DNA from: Aquatica leii
Lineage: Eukaryota > Arthropoda > Insecta > Coleoptera > Lampyridae
DNA length: 64,000 nucleotides
Direction: 5' to 3'
NCBI GenBank assembly: GCA_035610365.1
Contig: CM069439.1
Span: forward strand, 21,527,533 to 21,591,532
Within the stretch, counting starts at the first letter, position 1, and every line of letters starts with the position of its first letter. Both the position numbers and the translations under genes were made by a program. A model generated the notes under the pieces. That model searched no databases. It was not told the origin of the DNA and worked only from the letters and a program-made list of their open reading frames with translations. This document shows, in pieces, positions 44,842-56,213 of the stretch.

Positions 44842-46818
44842 TTAATGTGAAGTATGCGCTTGATGATGTTTGCATATTTCTTTGATATTAGATAGTGTTT
44901 TTGAAAGACACACCCTCATCTCATTTTCAAGGGTCTTTAGTCTTTCTCTTTTCTTTGTTTTAATATTTACGAGTGCAGAGAATCCCACTTCACAGAGATA
45001 CAATGTGGAAAACTGCAATAAAATATTAAGTGCTTTGAACCCTATTTTGGGATATTCTTTCATAATCGTTATTCAAAATTAATTCAGACTAATTTTTGAA
45101 TGCTTTAATCTTAACGTACGATCGTTGCGTATGTCAATTAATTCTTCGGCTTCTGCAAGACTAAACTCACCTATTTCTGAAATTGTTTCTACAAAAGGAT
45201 TTCGAATCAACTGATATGTCAGGGAAATAATGGTTAATTTTTTCTTCTAATGACGTTAAATGACTGTAAATAAGTTTTTAAAAATCTGTAGTATTATATT
45301 TTCCTTTGGCAACTTGATTAAACGTTTCTACATTATTTGCATTTACTTTTATCTTCCACATTTTTATTTTATCTTTAAAAGCTGTAATGTTATCTACAGA
45401 TGTTAAAATATTTTCATTTTTTCCTTGCATGCTTGAGTGTAACTTGTTCAGGTGATCAAATATGTCTGTTAAATAAGCTGGTTTGGAACACCAAGAATCA
45501 TTCTGCAATAATACACAAAATTCTGGTTTGTTTTTATGTTGAAAAAATATTAATATTTCTTCTTTAAGTTCAAAAACACGGTTTAATACGCGACCTTTCG
45601 TAAGGCATCTCACTTCGGTATGAAGAAGCAGCTTATTGTGATGAGATTGCAACTATTTACATAATTTTGCAAATATACGCGATTTTAATGGTCTCGCTTT
45701 GATATAATTAACCATTTCAATGATTTCTTCTAATACTATTTTGAGTTCAAGGCCTATTGTCTTTGCTACCAGTGATTCACAATGAATGAAGCAGTGAGTT
45801 GTTACAATGTTTTTGTTTTCCTTTTTAGCGTATGAAACAAATCCTTTTATAGTTCCAATCATTGAAGGGACACCATCTGTGCATAGACCTACGCAAGATT
45901 TCCAAGATAGACTATTTCTATTACAATACGTGTTCATCATATCAAAAACATCTTTTCCCGTTGTAGTTCTTTCGAATTCCTTGCAGCATAAAAATTCTTT
46001 CAAAATTTTATCATTATCAATAAATCGAGTGAAGACAAGTAATTGTGCTTTACCACCGATATCAGTTGACTCATCCAACTGCAAACTAAATAATTTCGAC
46101 TCGATTATTTTCTTTATAACTGATTTTTCAATATCAACTGATAGATCACAAATACGTCTACTAATAGTGCCATTTGACAAAGGAATCTATTTTATTTCTT
46201 CTTCTGCTTCAGCACCAAAAATTGTTCTTACGATTGCTGTGCAGGCCGGGCTAATAAAAGTTTCGCCAATAGTATGAGGGTTTATTTCTTTCGCGATTAT
46301 TCGGCGACTAAATAACTGGCCTCTTGAACACGGTCAACAATTGTATATTTTTTTACAAAACTTTTACTTTGTTTTTCTTGTAATTTTATCAGATCTTTGA
46401 AATATTCAAGAGGTTTCTTAGACAAGTTATCATGTTTTGTGGAGAAGTGTCGCACTAGTTTACTGGGAACCATAGCTTTATTTGATAAAACCAAACCACA
46501 CACAATACATTTAGGTCTAGGAATTAATTTATCACCACACCAGGTAAATTCTATTTTTAGGTAACTGTCATGATATAAGCGAGTTTTTACATTCTTTTTT
46601 AATGCAAGTTTTTTACGAGAACTTATTACTTCTGTTTCTGGTGTTTCAATAGTGCTTGCTTGTTGCTCAACGTTAAAAATAGTCAAATCTTTACTATTAA
46701 AGCCCTCAATTTTTGATGATATACTAGTGCTAATTGATTCCTTAGATTTGCTACAAGTAGCCATTTCTTGATCATTAGATTCTTCGCATTTTCTTTTTTT
46801 AATGAAAAAATTATTCAT
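44842..46818 (-). pseudogene. hAT-Charlie (ZBED/SCAND3-like) transposase relic
   Basis: The likely start at 46818 reads MNNFFIKKRKCEE. Residues near 100-150 form a BED-type zinc finger (CIVCGLVLSNKAM then LVRHFSTKH). After a stop just before 46180 the frame continues with the RNase H-like core: FSLQLDESTDIGGKAQLL (first Asp), WKSCVGLCTDGVPSM (second Asp) and THCFIHCESLVAK. A TAG stop at 45653-45655 precedes HNKLLLHTEVRCL and VLNRVFEL. More breaks follow toward 45100, and the C-terminal hATC dimerisation block is at 45063-44842 (LCEVGFSALVNIKTKKR) and ends QAHTSH. So the gene keeps its full layout but carries several stops and frame breaks. Host genes of the ZBED and SCAND3 type derive from this lineage; this copy shows intact transposon ends, so it is not domesticated. 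Confidence 0.85.
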
Positions 46819-47722
46819 GATATTGAACAATATAATTAACGTCAATATCTCTATATATATAAAAATGTTATGTTGGTTTGTGTACGCTTCAAAAACTCAA
46901 AAAGTTCTGCACCGATTGAGTTGAAATTTTAACATGATATAAAATCCGCATCAAGGATGGTTTTTATATATTTTTTGCATCAGTCACATATCTGCGACCG
47001 CGAGAAAATAATTTTTTTTAACGATCAGCTGTTTACCAGTGACCGCGCCATCTGCCGTAAGCTAGGAAAACACTCCGAAATAATAATGACGCAGTGACAT
47101 GAGAAAGAATTTCGTTCCTAATTACATTGTTTATTTACAAAAAAATTTGCATCTGATTCTGATTATTATACAATCTGAATTAAATATTCACTTAAATCAA
47201 GAATTTTTAATAGTGTTGTGATCGAACTGCGCCTTTCACCAAATCGTAAGTAGAGGTTATATTTTATATCAAAAATTGACAGTAAAAATATTATTAACTG
47301 ACAGGCAAAATAAAAGGACTTATTATAATTCAAGTGGATTTCTAACAGAAGTGAGTGGTTATACCTTTTTTATTACATCTAACACGTGGACGTAATTATA
47401 TTATTTATTTTGGATTAACCTCACTTTTAATGTATATAAATATAATTACATTAAAACTAGCAATTATTAATTTATACGAATGTCAATATAGTAAACATCA
47501 ATTAATTTCAATAATAAAACCAAATAAGATAACAATTAAATGTAAAACAGTTCAGTTAGAAAATGAAAACATAAAGACGTGCATTTTTTATTACATTTTT
47601 CATAATTTTCATATATTTTTCGTTTTTAATAATTTACGGTTGTACATTGTGTTGTTTTTCTTGGATTTTCTGTAACCTTATATACTGAGTTTGCAAAACA
47701 GAAGTATGTTTTTAATACTCTT

Positions 47723-48522
47723 ATGAAAGTATCAAATGATGAAACTGGCGGGATTTACTTCTTAGATGCACCTGGTGGTACAGGAAAAACTTTTTTGATT
47801 TCTATATTATTAGCAACAATTCGCTCACAAAATAAAATTGCACTCGCTTTGTCGGGAATTGCAGCAACTTTGTTTGAAGGTGGTCGAACAGTCCATTCAG
47901 CACTAAAATTGCCATTAAATATGCAAAGCAATGAAACTCCAACCTGCAACATTTCGAAGAACTCTGCAATGGCAAAGGTTTTGCAGCAATGTAAAATTAT
48001 TGTTTAGGCGAATCGAGGATATATAAATCAGTTGATTCGGCTACTAACGAAGATGATGTAGTCAACTATCCACCGGAATTTTTAAACTTGCTGGACTTGC
48101 CAGGATTGCCACCTCACAATCTTCAATGAAAGGTTGGATCGGTTGTTATAATGTTGCGAAATATCAACCAACCGCGTCTTTGCAACAGAACACGGTTAGC
48201 GATAAAAAAGTTACTAAACAACGTGATAGAAGCAACTATACTCAAAGGAAAGTATAAAGGAGAAAATGTTCTCATACCGCGCATCCCAATCATTCCGACT
48301 GATGTGCCATTTCAGTTTAAATGACTACAGTTTCCAGTGCGGCTTGCTTTTGCTATGACCATAAACAAGTCCCAGGGGCAATCATTAAGTGTTTGTGGTA
48401 TTAATCTGGAAAACCCATGTTTCTCACATGGTCAATTGTATGTTGCATGTTCCCGTGTTGGAAAACCATCAGATTTGTTTGTCTATGCGCCAGGTAATCA
48501 CCAGGGTGACGGTTCTGTTTAG
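47723..48522 (+). pseudogene. Helitron PIF1-like helicase fragments
   Basis: The first frame, 47723-48007, has FLDAPGGTGKTFLIS, the Walker A motif, and VHSALKLPL. Downstream, shifted frames show [18 protein letters not shown] and VIMLRNINQPRLCNRTRL (helicase motifs near the middle), and 48337-48522 carries [13 protein letters not shown] and [12 protein letters not shown] (the SRV C-terminal motif). About half of a usual helicase domain is missing between 48007 and the LPGLP stretch, and there are frame breaks. Same orientation as the Helitron. Confidence 0.85.
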
Positions 48523-48587
48523 AAGAATTTTTTACCCCGACTATAAAATACGTAGGAACAAAAAATTGCAATATTAAAAATCTTTTT

Positions 48588-48605
48588 GACAGTACGAAGT
48601 CTGTC
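48588..48605 (+). terminator. Helitron 3' terminal hairpin
   Basis: GACAG and CTGTC pair around an 8-base loop, 7 bases before the CTAG end. This hairpin marks the replication end of Helitrons. Confidence 0.75.
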
Positions 48606-49098
48606 GGGTCCGCTAGTTTTATTATAAAACTTAAGTACAAGTTATTAATTTTTTTTTCATATAACAATAATAAAAACAACTACTGACCTACTGCGTTCAA
48701 CGTGTTTAGTATTGCACTTCTACTCGTTGCACGGAACAGAAGAACTAGTAACTAGCTCGTTTTTTTCTTAGTATTTATGTGTCGCTACTTAATGAGTCAC
48801 TGACAGGTGGCAGTAACAAGATTAGTATAAAAGACATATTTAGAGTGGGAGTAATAAAAGAGCGGAAAAATGAAACGTAGTGCAATTCCAAGGATAAACC
48901 ATAGAAGTAAATAAAATAGAAACAGAATTGTAATTAATGTAATTAAAACCTATGTTTATTTTTTATAATTGTTTTGGTTATTGATTTAATTTAATAATTA
49001 TAAGTAATTTTAATTTAATTATTTAAAAATTCTGCGGCACCCTTGTGGCGTACTTGCGGCACCCTAAGGTGCCGCGGCACCCGCTTTGAGAACCACTG

Positions 49099-49106
49099 GT
49101 ATAAAT
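49099..49106. repeat. Target duplication of the hAT-Charlie element (right)
   Basis: GTATAAAT, identical to 44589-44596. Confidence 0.9.
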
Positions 49107-51070
49107 GTATGCGCATGCGTGTCTATCAGTAAACTATCCTTAACCTAGTATAACAGATACATATCACAGTTGTCGGGTAGTGTTTTTTTTAGGTCGTGTT
49201 GTTCTACTCTTTTTCCTTACTCGTTGCTGTGTTTTCATATCATTTATTTATACCTTGGGCAGCGCATCGATTCTGCTTTGTGTCCTTTTTTGTCGCACAG
49301 GTAATACTTATCTTGTTTAGTGGACTTTTTTCTTATGACCAGTTTCGTCACATTTGTAGCATACCTTGCTGCTTTCTTGTTTTTCATCTGTGCCTGCCTT
49401 TGTCTATTCTTTTCGTTCACTCTCATAAAAGCATACTTAACTCCTCCTGCGTTTGCTTTCTTTGCTAGTCTAACCTGTATCTTTTCTTGGACAATCCATA
49501 AGTTCTTTTTGTATTACCTCCATAATTTCTTTTTCAGATATCGTCTCATCTATGTACAAAATCATTAACGTCTTATTTTTCATTTGGTGGTTTACCCGTG
49601 CAATATTTTTAATTTTCTATTAACATTTCTTTAAGTTCTTGTTTCTTTGTTCTTCCTTTCTTTTTATTTTTAGCTGAAAATTTTTGTCCTACTTATACCT
49701 TCTACTATGACCTGTTTTTTATGCCTTTGATAATATCTGCGTATGATACACCAGCAGTTGGTTTTATTATAAAGATTTGTTCCTTTCTATTTTCTTTTTT
49801 TTTATTCTTGTTCGTTTTTATATTCCTGTTAATGATTTTCTTGTCTAATTTCTTTGTGTATAGTTTGTTTTTATCTCCATCTTTTTACTTATGTACTTAA
49901 GTATTTTGTACACCGTATCTGTATTAGTTTTTTCCGTTACAACGCTTAGCGTGTTATGTAACCTCTCTTTCTTCAATTTTCCATACTGGATAATTTCCGT
50001 GTTGTCCTTATCACACAAGCTGTGCGACGAAAGCTTAGTTTGTGTGATAACGTCAACACGGGAATTGTCCAGAATGAAAAATTGTGTTACAAATGCAACC
50101 GGTGGAAACCTGAATAGCTAGTAGCATCATGTCCTTTTGTGACTCCATTTCATCTTTTGTTATTATTATGTGCATATACCTTTTCGTTTTTGTGTTTTCC
50201 TGTCCTTCGTCTTCTATCGGGCTGTCTGCCGATTTGATGCGGTGTCCGTCCTTGTTTCACAAGCGTTACTATTTGTGAGCATCTTTTAAAACTGTTTTTA
50301 CAACCTCATCGTTTAGCACTTTTCCATATTTTGATATTATTATGATATCCTTTTCGCTATCTTCAGATATCTTTTCTTTGCTTAAAAAGCATTTTTTGTA
50401 TACTTCATCTGGCCAGGTTAATTTTGTGCTTTCAAATAGTTGCTTTTTACTTAAATCGTCTTCTAGTTTTTTGCTTATTTTCTTAGCTAACTGTTTTTTC
50501 TCTTCGCGTTGTTTAGAGACCGTTTGCATTCCGACATCTTTAGTTATGGTGTTGTTCCCAGTATCTTTTACGTTTTTTTTTAAAATAAATTGTTTAATGG
50601 ATCTTCCGTAAATTCTTGCACTATTTCTGGATTTCTAGTGTACTTGCTTACAGATTTTTAATTTTTTTTAAGTTTTAACAGTATCTGTTACTAATACTTT
50701 TAACGTCTCCATTTCTTTTTCTTCTTCGTTTGTTGTTATTGGTGGGCATTCGTGTTTGCTGCATCCAGCAGCATTTATTAGCGACCCCAGCCTCCCCTTT
50801 TAGAGGAATTAAAATTATTATGTTTTATGCTTTTGAAAATATTTTCTTCTAGAAGCCCTATTATAAGTGTCAATCTGATGGCCTGTCGTCCATTTTTTGT
50901 TCAACATCTCTTATTGTGTCGCTTGCCGTTTTTTGATTCACTTGTCTTCTATCCTGGCTGGATGACAGTCGAGGAAGACCTGCTTGCTCACCATCTACAT
51001 CGACCGGTACTGGAGTATTCTTCCCATGTACCGTAGAACAAAAAAAATCTTTGTTGTGTTCCATAATTTT
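49107..51070 (-). pseudogene. R1-type LINE ORF1 (gag-like) remains
   Basis: Minus strand. The N-terminal frame 51064-50870 is followed by basic, lysine-rich frames (50529-50269), then near 49550 KEIMEVIQKEL, and finally the frame 49426-49244 with a zinc knuckle CDKKGHKAESMRCP. This CCHC-type end is usual for R1-clade ORF1. Several frame breaks. The downstream ORF2 start lies across the hAT insertion. Confidence 0.6.
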
Positions 51071-51389
51071 TTGAAGAAAAACGCTTTATTTGATAGCCAT
51101 ATTTGTCTTTTTAAGTTAATTCTCTTTTTTTCGGAAACAACACAAGTAAGAGTGGAGACATTTAACAACGAACATTTTTATAATTTTGAACATGTATTGA
51201 TAGATAGAAAAAGATTTCTTAGTGCTCGGTTAACCCAATAGCGTCGGGGACGGAGGAAACAAGAGTCGGTTGTTTAGATTAACAACCTCATAGTATAGAT
51301 AAAAGAGGTTCCCTGTTGCCAGCTTTTAAGAGTGTCTCTCTATCCGCCACTTGCGGACGCGCCCGGTTTGGGTTACAGGTGTCCCTGCC

Positions 51390-52045
51390 AGAAAATTATA
51401 AGATTTAAGTTTGTAAAAGACAAATGAGCTGCAAGGTACGAATATAGACAGACGGCATAGCTGACGACGTTATGAAAATCGTTACGCTACACAACCATGA
51501 GTTGCCAAAGCATCGGTTATTGTTTTGGTTACGGAGGTGAAAAAACGACACGACACGGGAGAAACCACAAGAGATCATTGTAATCGTTCGCCTAGCCAAA
51601 CGAAATAAAAAAATATCTACGATTTTAAGAAATTTCTAAGGACTACGAGAAATTGATTGGATGGTCAAGTGCAACCGTTTTTAATGTAATGTGAAGTTGC
51701 TTTAGGAAAAATGCTGTCATTTTCAACTAGAAGCAATGTCTATCTTTGTCTGAAAATCATAAATGGTTTACTAATGAGACGTTCAGTACTACGCCATGGA
51801 TGTTTCAACAAGTATACACAACTTACGTTATCAAATACAATGCCGTTGTGGCACTATAGTCTACGATCTTTTACCGAATAAAACAAAAGCTACTTATGTG
51901 AAACATTTGCAACTTGAACTGCAGTCAATTCAACTGATAACACATCTCAAACTCGTTGCTCTTCAAGCGTTTGAATTAGAACTCCTGGATATTTGTAAAA
52001 CAGGACGTTTCTTCCATTTATCGCCATTTGCCTAGAGAACAGTTG
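51390..52045 (+). pseudogene. Mutator-like (FLYWCH-type MULE) transposase fragment
   Basis: From about 51430 the frame reads DVMKIVTLHNHELP, like the C-terminal half of a FLYWCH zinc finger (HNHE), then REKPQEIIVIVRLAKR, a helix commonly seen between the finger and the MULE domain. Around 51765-51835 a shifted frame has WFTNETFSTTPWMFQQVY (TF-x-x-x-P-x-x-x-Q-x-Y is the MULE start), and 51860-52035 has LLPNKTKATYVKHL, FELELLDI and GRFFHLS (usually GCFFHLSQ). The rest of the catalytic domain is absent. Several frame breaks. Confidence 0.65.
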
Positions 52046-52480
52046 AAAATGATCACAAGTTTGATTGTTAGATCAGGATAATTCTTGCTTTGGCATTTAT
52101 TATGTTTATTATTATTATTTTATGTTATTATTATTATTTATTTGGAACGCTCAATCACGTAAAAAGGTTGCATCTCGCTTTTTAGGAAACTTGGCATAAT
52201 TATTTGCAAGATTGCAGTAAATCAAAGTAATCTAAACAACAATAAATATACTGTAATCTCATCTCGGATTAAATAAACCGTTGAAAATTTTTAAAATCCA
52301 AATGTTATTGATTATTTACACAGAATTGCTTATAACTTTAAATTTTGAATTTAGAGTTTTAAATCATATTTCTTCACTTTTTGGCACGATATTAAATTAA
52401 AAAAATAGTTGCAAAAGTTCTATTAGCTACTTCCTCGTACTGCAACTATTAAAAGCTCAAGGTGGCTAAAGCCAGAGTTA

Positions 52481-52550
52481 AAACATGAGGAGAAAAACTT
52501 TTGGAAGCAAAACGGTTGGGGAGCGAAACGATTGGGGAACCAAACAATCG
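52481..52550 (-). repeat. Minisatellite-like array, 15-16 bp units
   Basis: On the minus strand the units read GTTTGGTTCCCCAATC, GTTTCGCTCCCCAACC and GTTTTGCTTCC. The pattern appears to resume at about 53567-53605 (GATTTGCC, CGTTTGTTTCC), on the other side of the Harbinger derivative, suggesting that element inserted into the array. Confidence 0.65.
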
Positions 52551-53566
52551 GGACGTTGATTTTTGAGTTCGAGAGAAAGGAGCATTCCCCTGCGAATATT
52601 CTCCTGCTGGTTCTCATAGGAATGGTCTCTCAACATTATTTGTATTTTTGAATGCATGTGAATCGTTGTTTTCATGAGAATTAGTAATGCAACATTGCTA
52701 CATTTAATTTTAATCAATCAATCAAAAAAATTGAAATCGCAAGATTCAAATAAAATTTGCCTGTCTAAGGTGGTCATATTATTTATTTACTTTAATAGGT
52801 AAGTACATAAATATACATAACAAATAAATAATAATAATCCTTATTTAATATTTACCTGGTTCTAAGAGTCCTCAGTTCTTCCAAATTAGTAGGAAACTTC
52901 ACCCACTCGCTAAAAATTTCCGGTTAGCACAGTGCATTGCATATTTCCTTTATGCAACCTCTAACCGAACTTTGACTAACTGCTGTAAATATGTTGGTGC
53001 CCGTTATTTTTTGGTAACTACCATATTCAAAGAATCGTAATGCAATTAAAACATAGATTAAAATGTTGTTACTTAAAAACTCAAAATGTACTATTGATTT
53101 CATTATTTTTCTTGGTATGGTAAGAGCCTTACAAAAGGAGTAACGGCTTCAATTATATTGTGAGCTAACTCTTTTGACACTTGGAAATATTTTATGAACT
53201 GTTTTCCCGGCAAATTAAAAGGATCATCTTCTTTGCGAAATCGACGGTTTTGAAGTTCCGCGTCTTCTTCGGCCCTTTCTAGATTTTCATTTGCTAACAC
53301 ACCCGCAAGAACTTCATCTTTATCCATTATGAAAACGAGGATTATCAACGCGTTTTTCAATTACGGATTAATGACATTTATGAAATGTCAAAATTTATCA
53401 TGCGATTCCCATCATTCTCCTAAAAATACTAGGAGAAACGATTCGGTCGTTTTTCGAGAGAAGTGAACGTTCCCCAAATTTAAAAAATACCGATTCGTAA
53501 TTTTCAGGAGAACACGTTCCACTTTTTTCACGAGAATCGTTTCTCTCGAACTCAACAATCGACATC
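52551..53566 (-). mobile_element. PIF/Harbinger derivative, about 1 kb
   Basis: Ends read GGACGTTGATTTTTGAG at 52551 and, on the other strand, GGATGTCGATTGTTGAG from 53566; both continue TTCGAGAGAAA. Flanks TCG and TGG are a poor match to a 3 bp duplication. The body holds only the start of a transposase and is otherwise non-coding, with repeated GAGAA-AACG motifs near the right end. Confidence 0.6.
53103..53327 (-). pseudogene. Harbinger transposase, N-terminal fragment
   Basis: The start at 53327 reads MDKDEVLAGVL. The block DPFNLPGKQFIKYF and KELAHNIIEAVTPF matches the LP-x-x-F-x-x-x-F-R-x-x-K start of PIF/Harbinger nucleases (DDE_Tnp_4), which precedes the catalytic domain. The frame ends after LLPYQEK, so the DDE part is missing. 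74 residues against about 350-400 for a full protein. Confidence 0.6.
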
Positions 53567-53605
53567 CTGGAAACAAACGAAAGAGGCAAATCGTTCACAT
53601 CCCAA

Positions 53606-55439
53606 GTAAATTATTGCAATTTTTAAACCCCGTAAAAAACGTTTTTTCCTACTTCTACTTTGGTTTTATCAAAATTAAAAGATTTGTTGTGTAAGTCGGT
53701 TATTATTTTTATTTATTATTGTTATTCATCAAATTAATTTTTAGATGCTGAAAAAAAGGTTTATTTTGCAAAAAGTTTTTTAGCTTTAACTCGTTGTTTT
53801 ACAGCTAATGTTATTATAAATTTTGTTGTTTTACATATTACTAGTGACTTTTCTTCCATTTATCTTTTCCCTTATACGGTAATTTCCGCATTTTGTGTTT
53901 TTATTAGATTTCTTTTTTTTTTTGAGTTGTTGCTACTTAACTGCATACTATTTTTTGTTGTTTGTCTTAACTATGGTGAAACGTTGATTTCGTTTATAAA
54001 CCTTAATTTGCGTTATTTGTCAAAGATATTAAAATAATGTGCACGATAAATTTTGAGCTTAAATATGAATAAAACAAATTGTTTAAAAATGCTCTACTTA
54101 GAATTTTGTTTTGTGCTAAATCAGCTTATATAATTAATTTGAGATTTCAAATTTAACACTTAAGAATTGAGAGAAACCTAACGTGTAATAAACAACGAAA
54201 CACATCAATTAATAATATGTCGATGTTATTTAAGTGCAAATCTTACAGAGGAGACTTAATCTGAATTAACGTGATTAACTTCTTGCTTACTTTTTAAGAA
54301 ACACAAATTTCAAATTATTTTTTTTCTTTAAATTTAGGCGATGTTAGTCATGAACATCAGGAGGATTTTTTGCATTGCAAAACCTTATTAGAACACATTG
54401 AATAGTTAAAATACGTGCAGATTATGTTAGTCGTGAGAAAATTCAATAGCACAATATTAATTATGATTAGACCTATAAAACAGAATTTAATTGTATACTT
54501 AATGTATTGTGTAGTGATTGTTAATATCAATTGCTGATTAATACATAATTTGTGAGTAGTATGTAGTTGTTAACTTGCTTAATTGTTTTAGTTACCCAAC
54601 AATAACTTATTCATGTATTCAAAGGCCTCTTAAAGCACCAGATGAACCAAATAGTTTCTGTCGTTTGTAATTCAAACCTTACTGCAATATACAGTACATG
54701 CTCACACTTCCAATACAAGTAAAGGTATTTACAATTCTAAAAACAAACACATATTTTTGTTACAAATCCGAAAAAACACGTTGCTGTATAAATTATTAGA
54801 ACGTGAGGATTAACGATAGAGCAGCGTGCGTTTAAAAAGAAGTGCAGGTGTGTTAAATGTAATTGCAAGAAAATCACGTTTTAGGGAAACATGTGGGGTG
54901 TATATGTACATTAAGTTGCAGGTCACTTTCTCTGCAAACTTTAGTAAAACAACTATAAAGTAAGCTTCTATAAAGTAAGGAAGCACTTGCAATGTTTAAA
55001 GTTTATTATACATACAGTATTTTTTTAAGCTACAGAAGTATAATCGATTAAGCGTGAAGTTTTCTTTAACACTTTTTTAGTTACTTAATGATCGATTTAT
55101 CACACTTGCCGACAAAACCTTATTAATATTTCATTTAGGCTATCGATACGATGTGTTGTGTTGAACAAAAATCTTTTAGTTATTATGATTGAATGCTATA
55201 GCACGACGTTAAGTAGACACAAACCCTAAACTTTAACTCTATAGACAACACCGGTTTACGAGATAAACTTAATAGTTTGAGTTGTTTTCAAATTTCAGCT
55301 TAGCACGCAAACTTTAATAGAACTAAAAAAACTGCTTATTTCAATCTTTAAGTGTCTGTTTGATATCTTTAATATCTTAATATCACTTGAAAAATTAATT
55401 AAAATGTACTTCCAATCACTATTTTTTTAAAGTAATTGG
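53606..55439. other. AT-rich interval, nothing recognised
   Basis: No gene or element with recognised ends. Confidence 0.45.
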
Positions 55440-55466
55440 TGTATTATTTATTTAGAATAATATAAA

Positions 55467-55505
55467 TGCAAGCTTTCGAAATTGGTCTAAGTTCTTCGTC
55501 AGGCA
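55467..55505 (-). ncRNA. Minimal hammerhead ribozyme motif, Penelope-like element 2
   Basis: On the minus strand: UGC, then CUGACGA, stem II closed by GAA and UUC around an 11-base loop, then GAAAGCUU and GCA. CUGANGA, GAA and an A-GC-U mini stem III followed by U match the type I hammerhead of Penelope-like elements, which have very short helix III. Stem I UGC/GCA pairs. Activity is inferred only. Confidence 0.6.
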
Positions 55506-55676
55506 AAATTAATTAATTTCACAGTCATAAAATTAAGGTAATTAAAAACAATAACTAAACAAAACTAAAAAATAGGTGCAGGTTTATTTAGCTAGAGCGT
55601 TTGCTCGAAGGTCTAAAGGAAAACCACCATAAAAACTCTACACGTAGCTTAAGAGTAAATGGTGGGCAAATTAAGA

Positions 55677-56213
55677 TTAAGAAATAACAGGTAACCAGGT
55701 GTCAGATAGTTCGTAACCACTGTCTCTATTGTAATTGTTAGTATGTTTAATAATTTTAATAGTTTCTCTAATCTTTCTAAATTTCCAGTTCTTTATTTTA
55801 GAAATTGTTTTAGTTTTCTCAAAGTTTATATCATAAAGAGTGTCAAGTGCAAGTTCAGCAATGTCAGACTTAGTAGGTTTGAGTAAACGAAGATGTCTTC
55901 TATGTTCTTTTAATCTCGTATGTGTAGTTCTACCTGTTTCGCCAATATATACCTTGCCACATGTGCATGAGACTTGGTACACTCCACATGTATTGTAAGG
56001 TATTTTGTCCTTTATAGGATTCAACAAATTTTTAATTCTAGTAGTAGTATTATAAGCTGCTTTTATCTTATGTTTACTTATTATTCTTCCAATTTTGTTA
56101 CTTATGTTCGAAACAAAAGGTAGAATAACAAAGTTTTGGTTAATACTTGAGTCATCTGTTAAAGTAGGTCTTTGGTCTAAGAAACTTTTTAATTTGTTCT
56201 TTATTAAAACCAT
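55677..56213 (-). pseudogene. Penelope-like element 2: GIY-YIG endonuclease region
   Basis: 178 codons, intact frame. It starts in the linker after the RT (LDQRPTLTDDSS, LPFVSNISNKIG, IGRIISKH, the PYI-x-x-x-S-x-K-I-x-R block) and ends with the GIY-YIG nuclease. The GIY equivalent is GVYQVSC with a CTCG zinc-type insert, YIGETGR follows, then R-x-x-EH. This nuclease cuts target DNA for insertion. Upstream RT sequence is present in another frame at 56440-56262. Confidence 0.75.

Larger units (their letters stand above)
46848..48616 (+). mobile_element. Short Helitron with both ends
   Basis: The 5' end reads TCTCTATATATATAAAAATG at 46848; the 3' end has a GACAG...CTGTC hairpin at 48588-48605, seven bases, then CTAG at 48613-48616. 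It lies between an A (46847) and a T (48617), as Helitrons insert. It carries only the helicase part of the RepHel protein; the Rep nuclease is missing, so it is non-autonomous. Confidence 0.85.
44597..49098 (-). mobile_element. hAT (Charlie-type) transposon carrying a Helitron
   Basis: Left end CAGTGTTTCTCAAA; right end, other strand, CAGTGGTTCTCAAAGC. Both continue into GGTGGC / GGTGCC-type sequence. An exact 8 bp duplication flanks it. The transposase lies on the minus strand (44842-46818), and a Helitron is inserted upstream of its start, at 46848-48616. Without the Helitron the element is about 2.7 kb, a normal hAT size. Confidence 0.9.
42020..51300 (-). mobile_element. R1-type LINE, split by a hAT element
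   Basis: A minus-strand non-LTR retrotransposon. ORF1 remains lie at 49107-51070, the endonuclease and reverse transcriptase at 42030-44588, and the two halves are separated by the hAT at 44597-49098. The exact 8 bp duplication GTATAAAT at 44589-44596 and 49099-49106 proves they were once continuous. Borders at both ends are approximate. The 5' side contains a short hairpin near 51273. Confidence 0.7.

Noticed and set aside
45807-46277. 156-codon plus-strand frame
   Set aside because: It is antisense to the hAT-Charlie transposase.
49196-50611. Several plus-strand hydrophobic frames
   Set aside because: They are antisense to the lysine-rich LINE ORF1; hydrophobic look is a strand effect.
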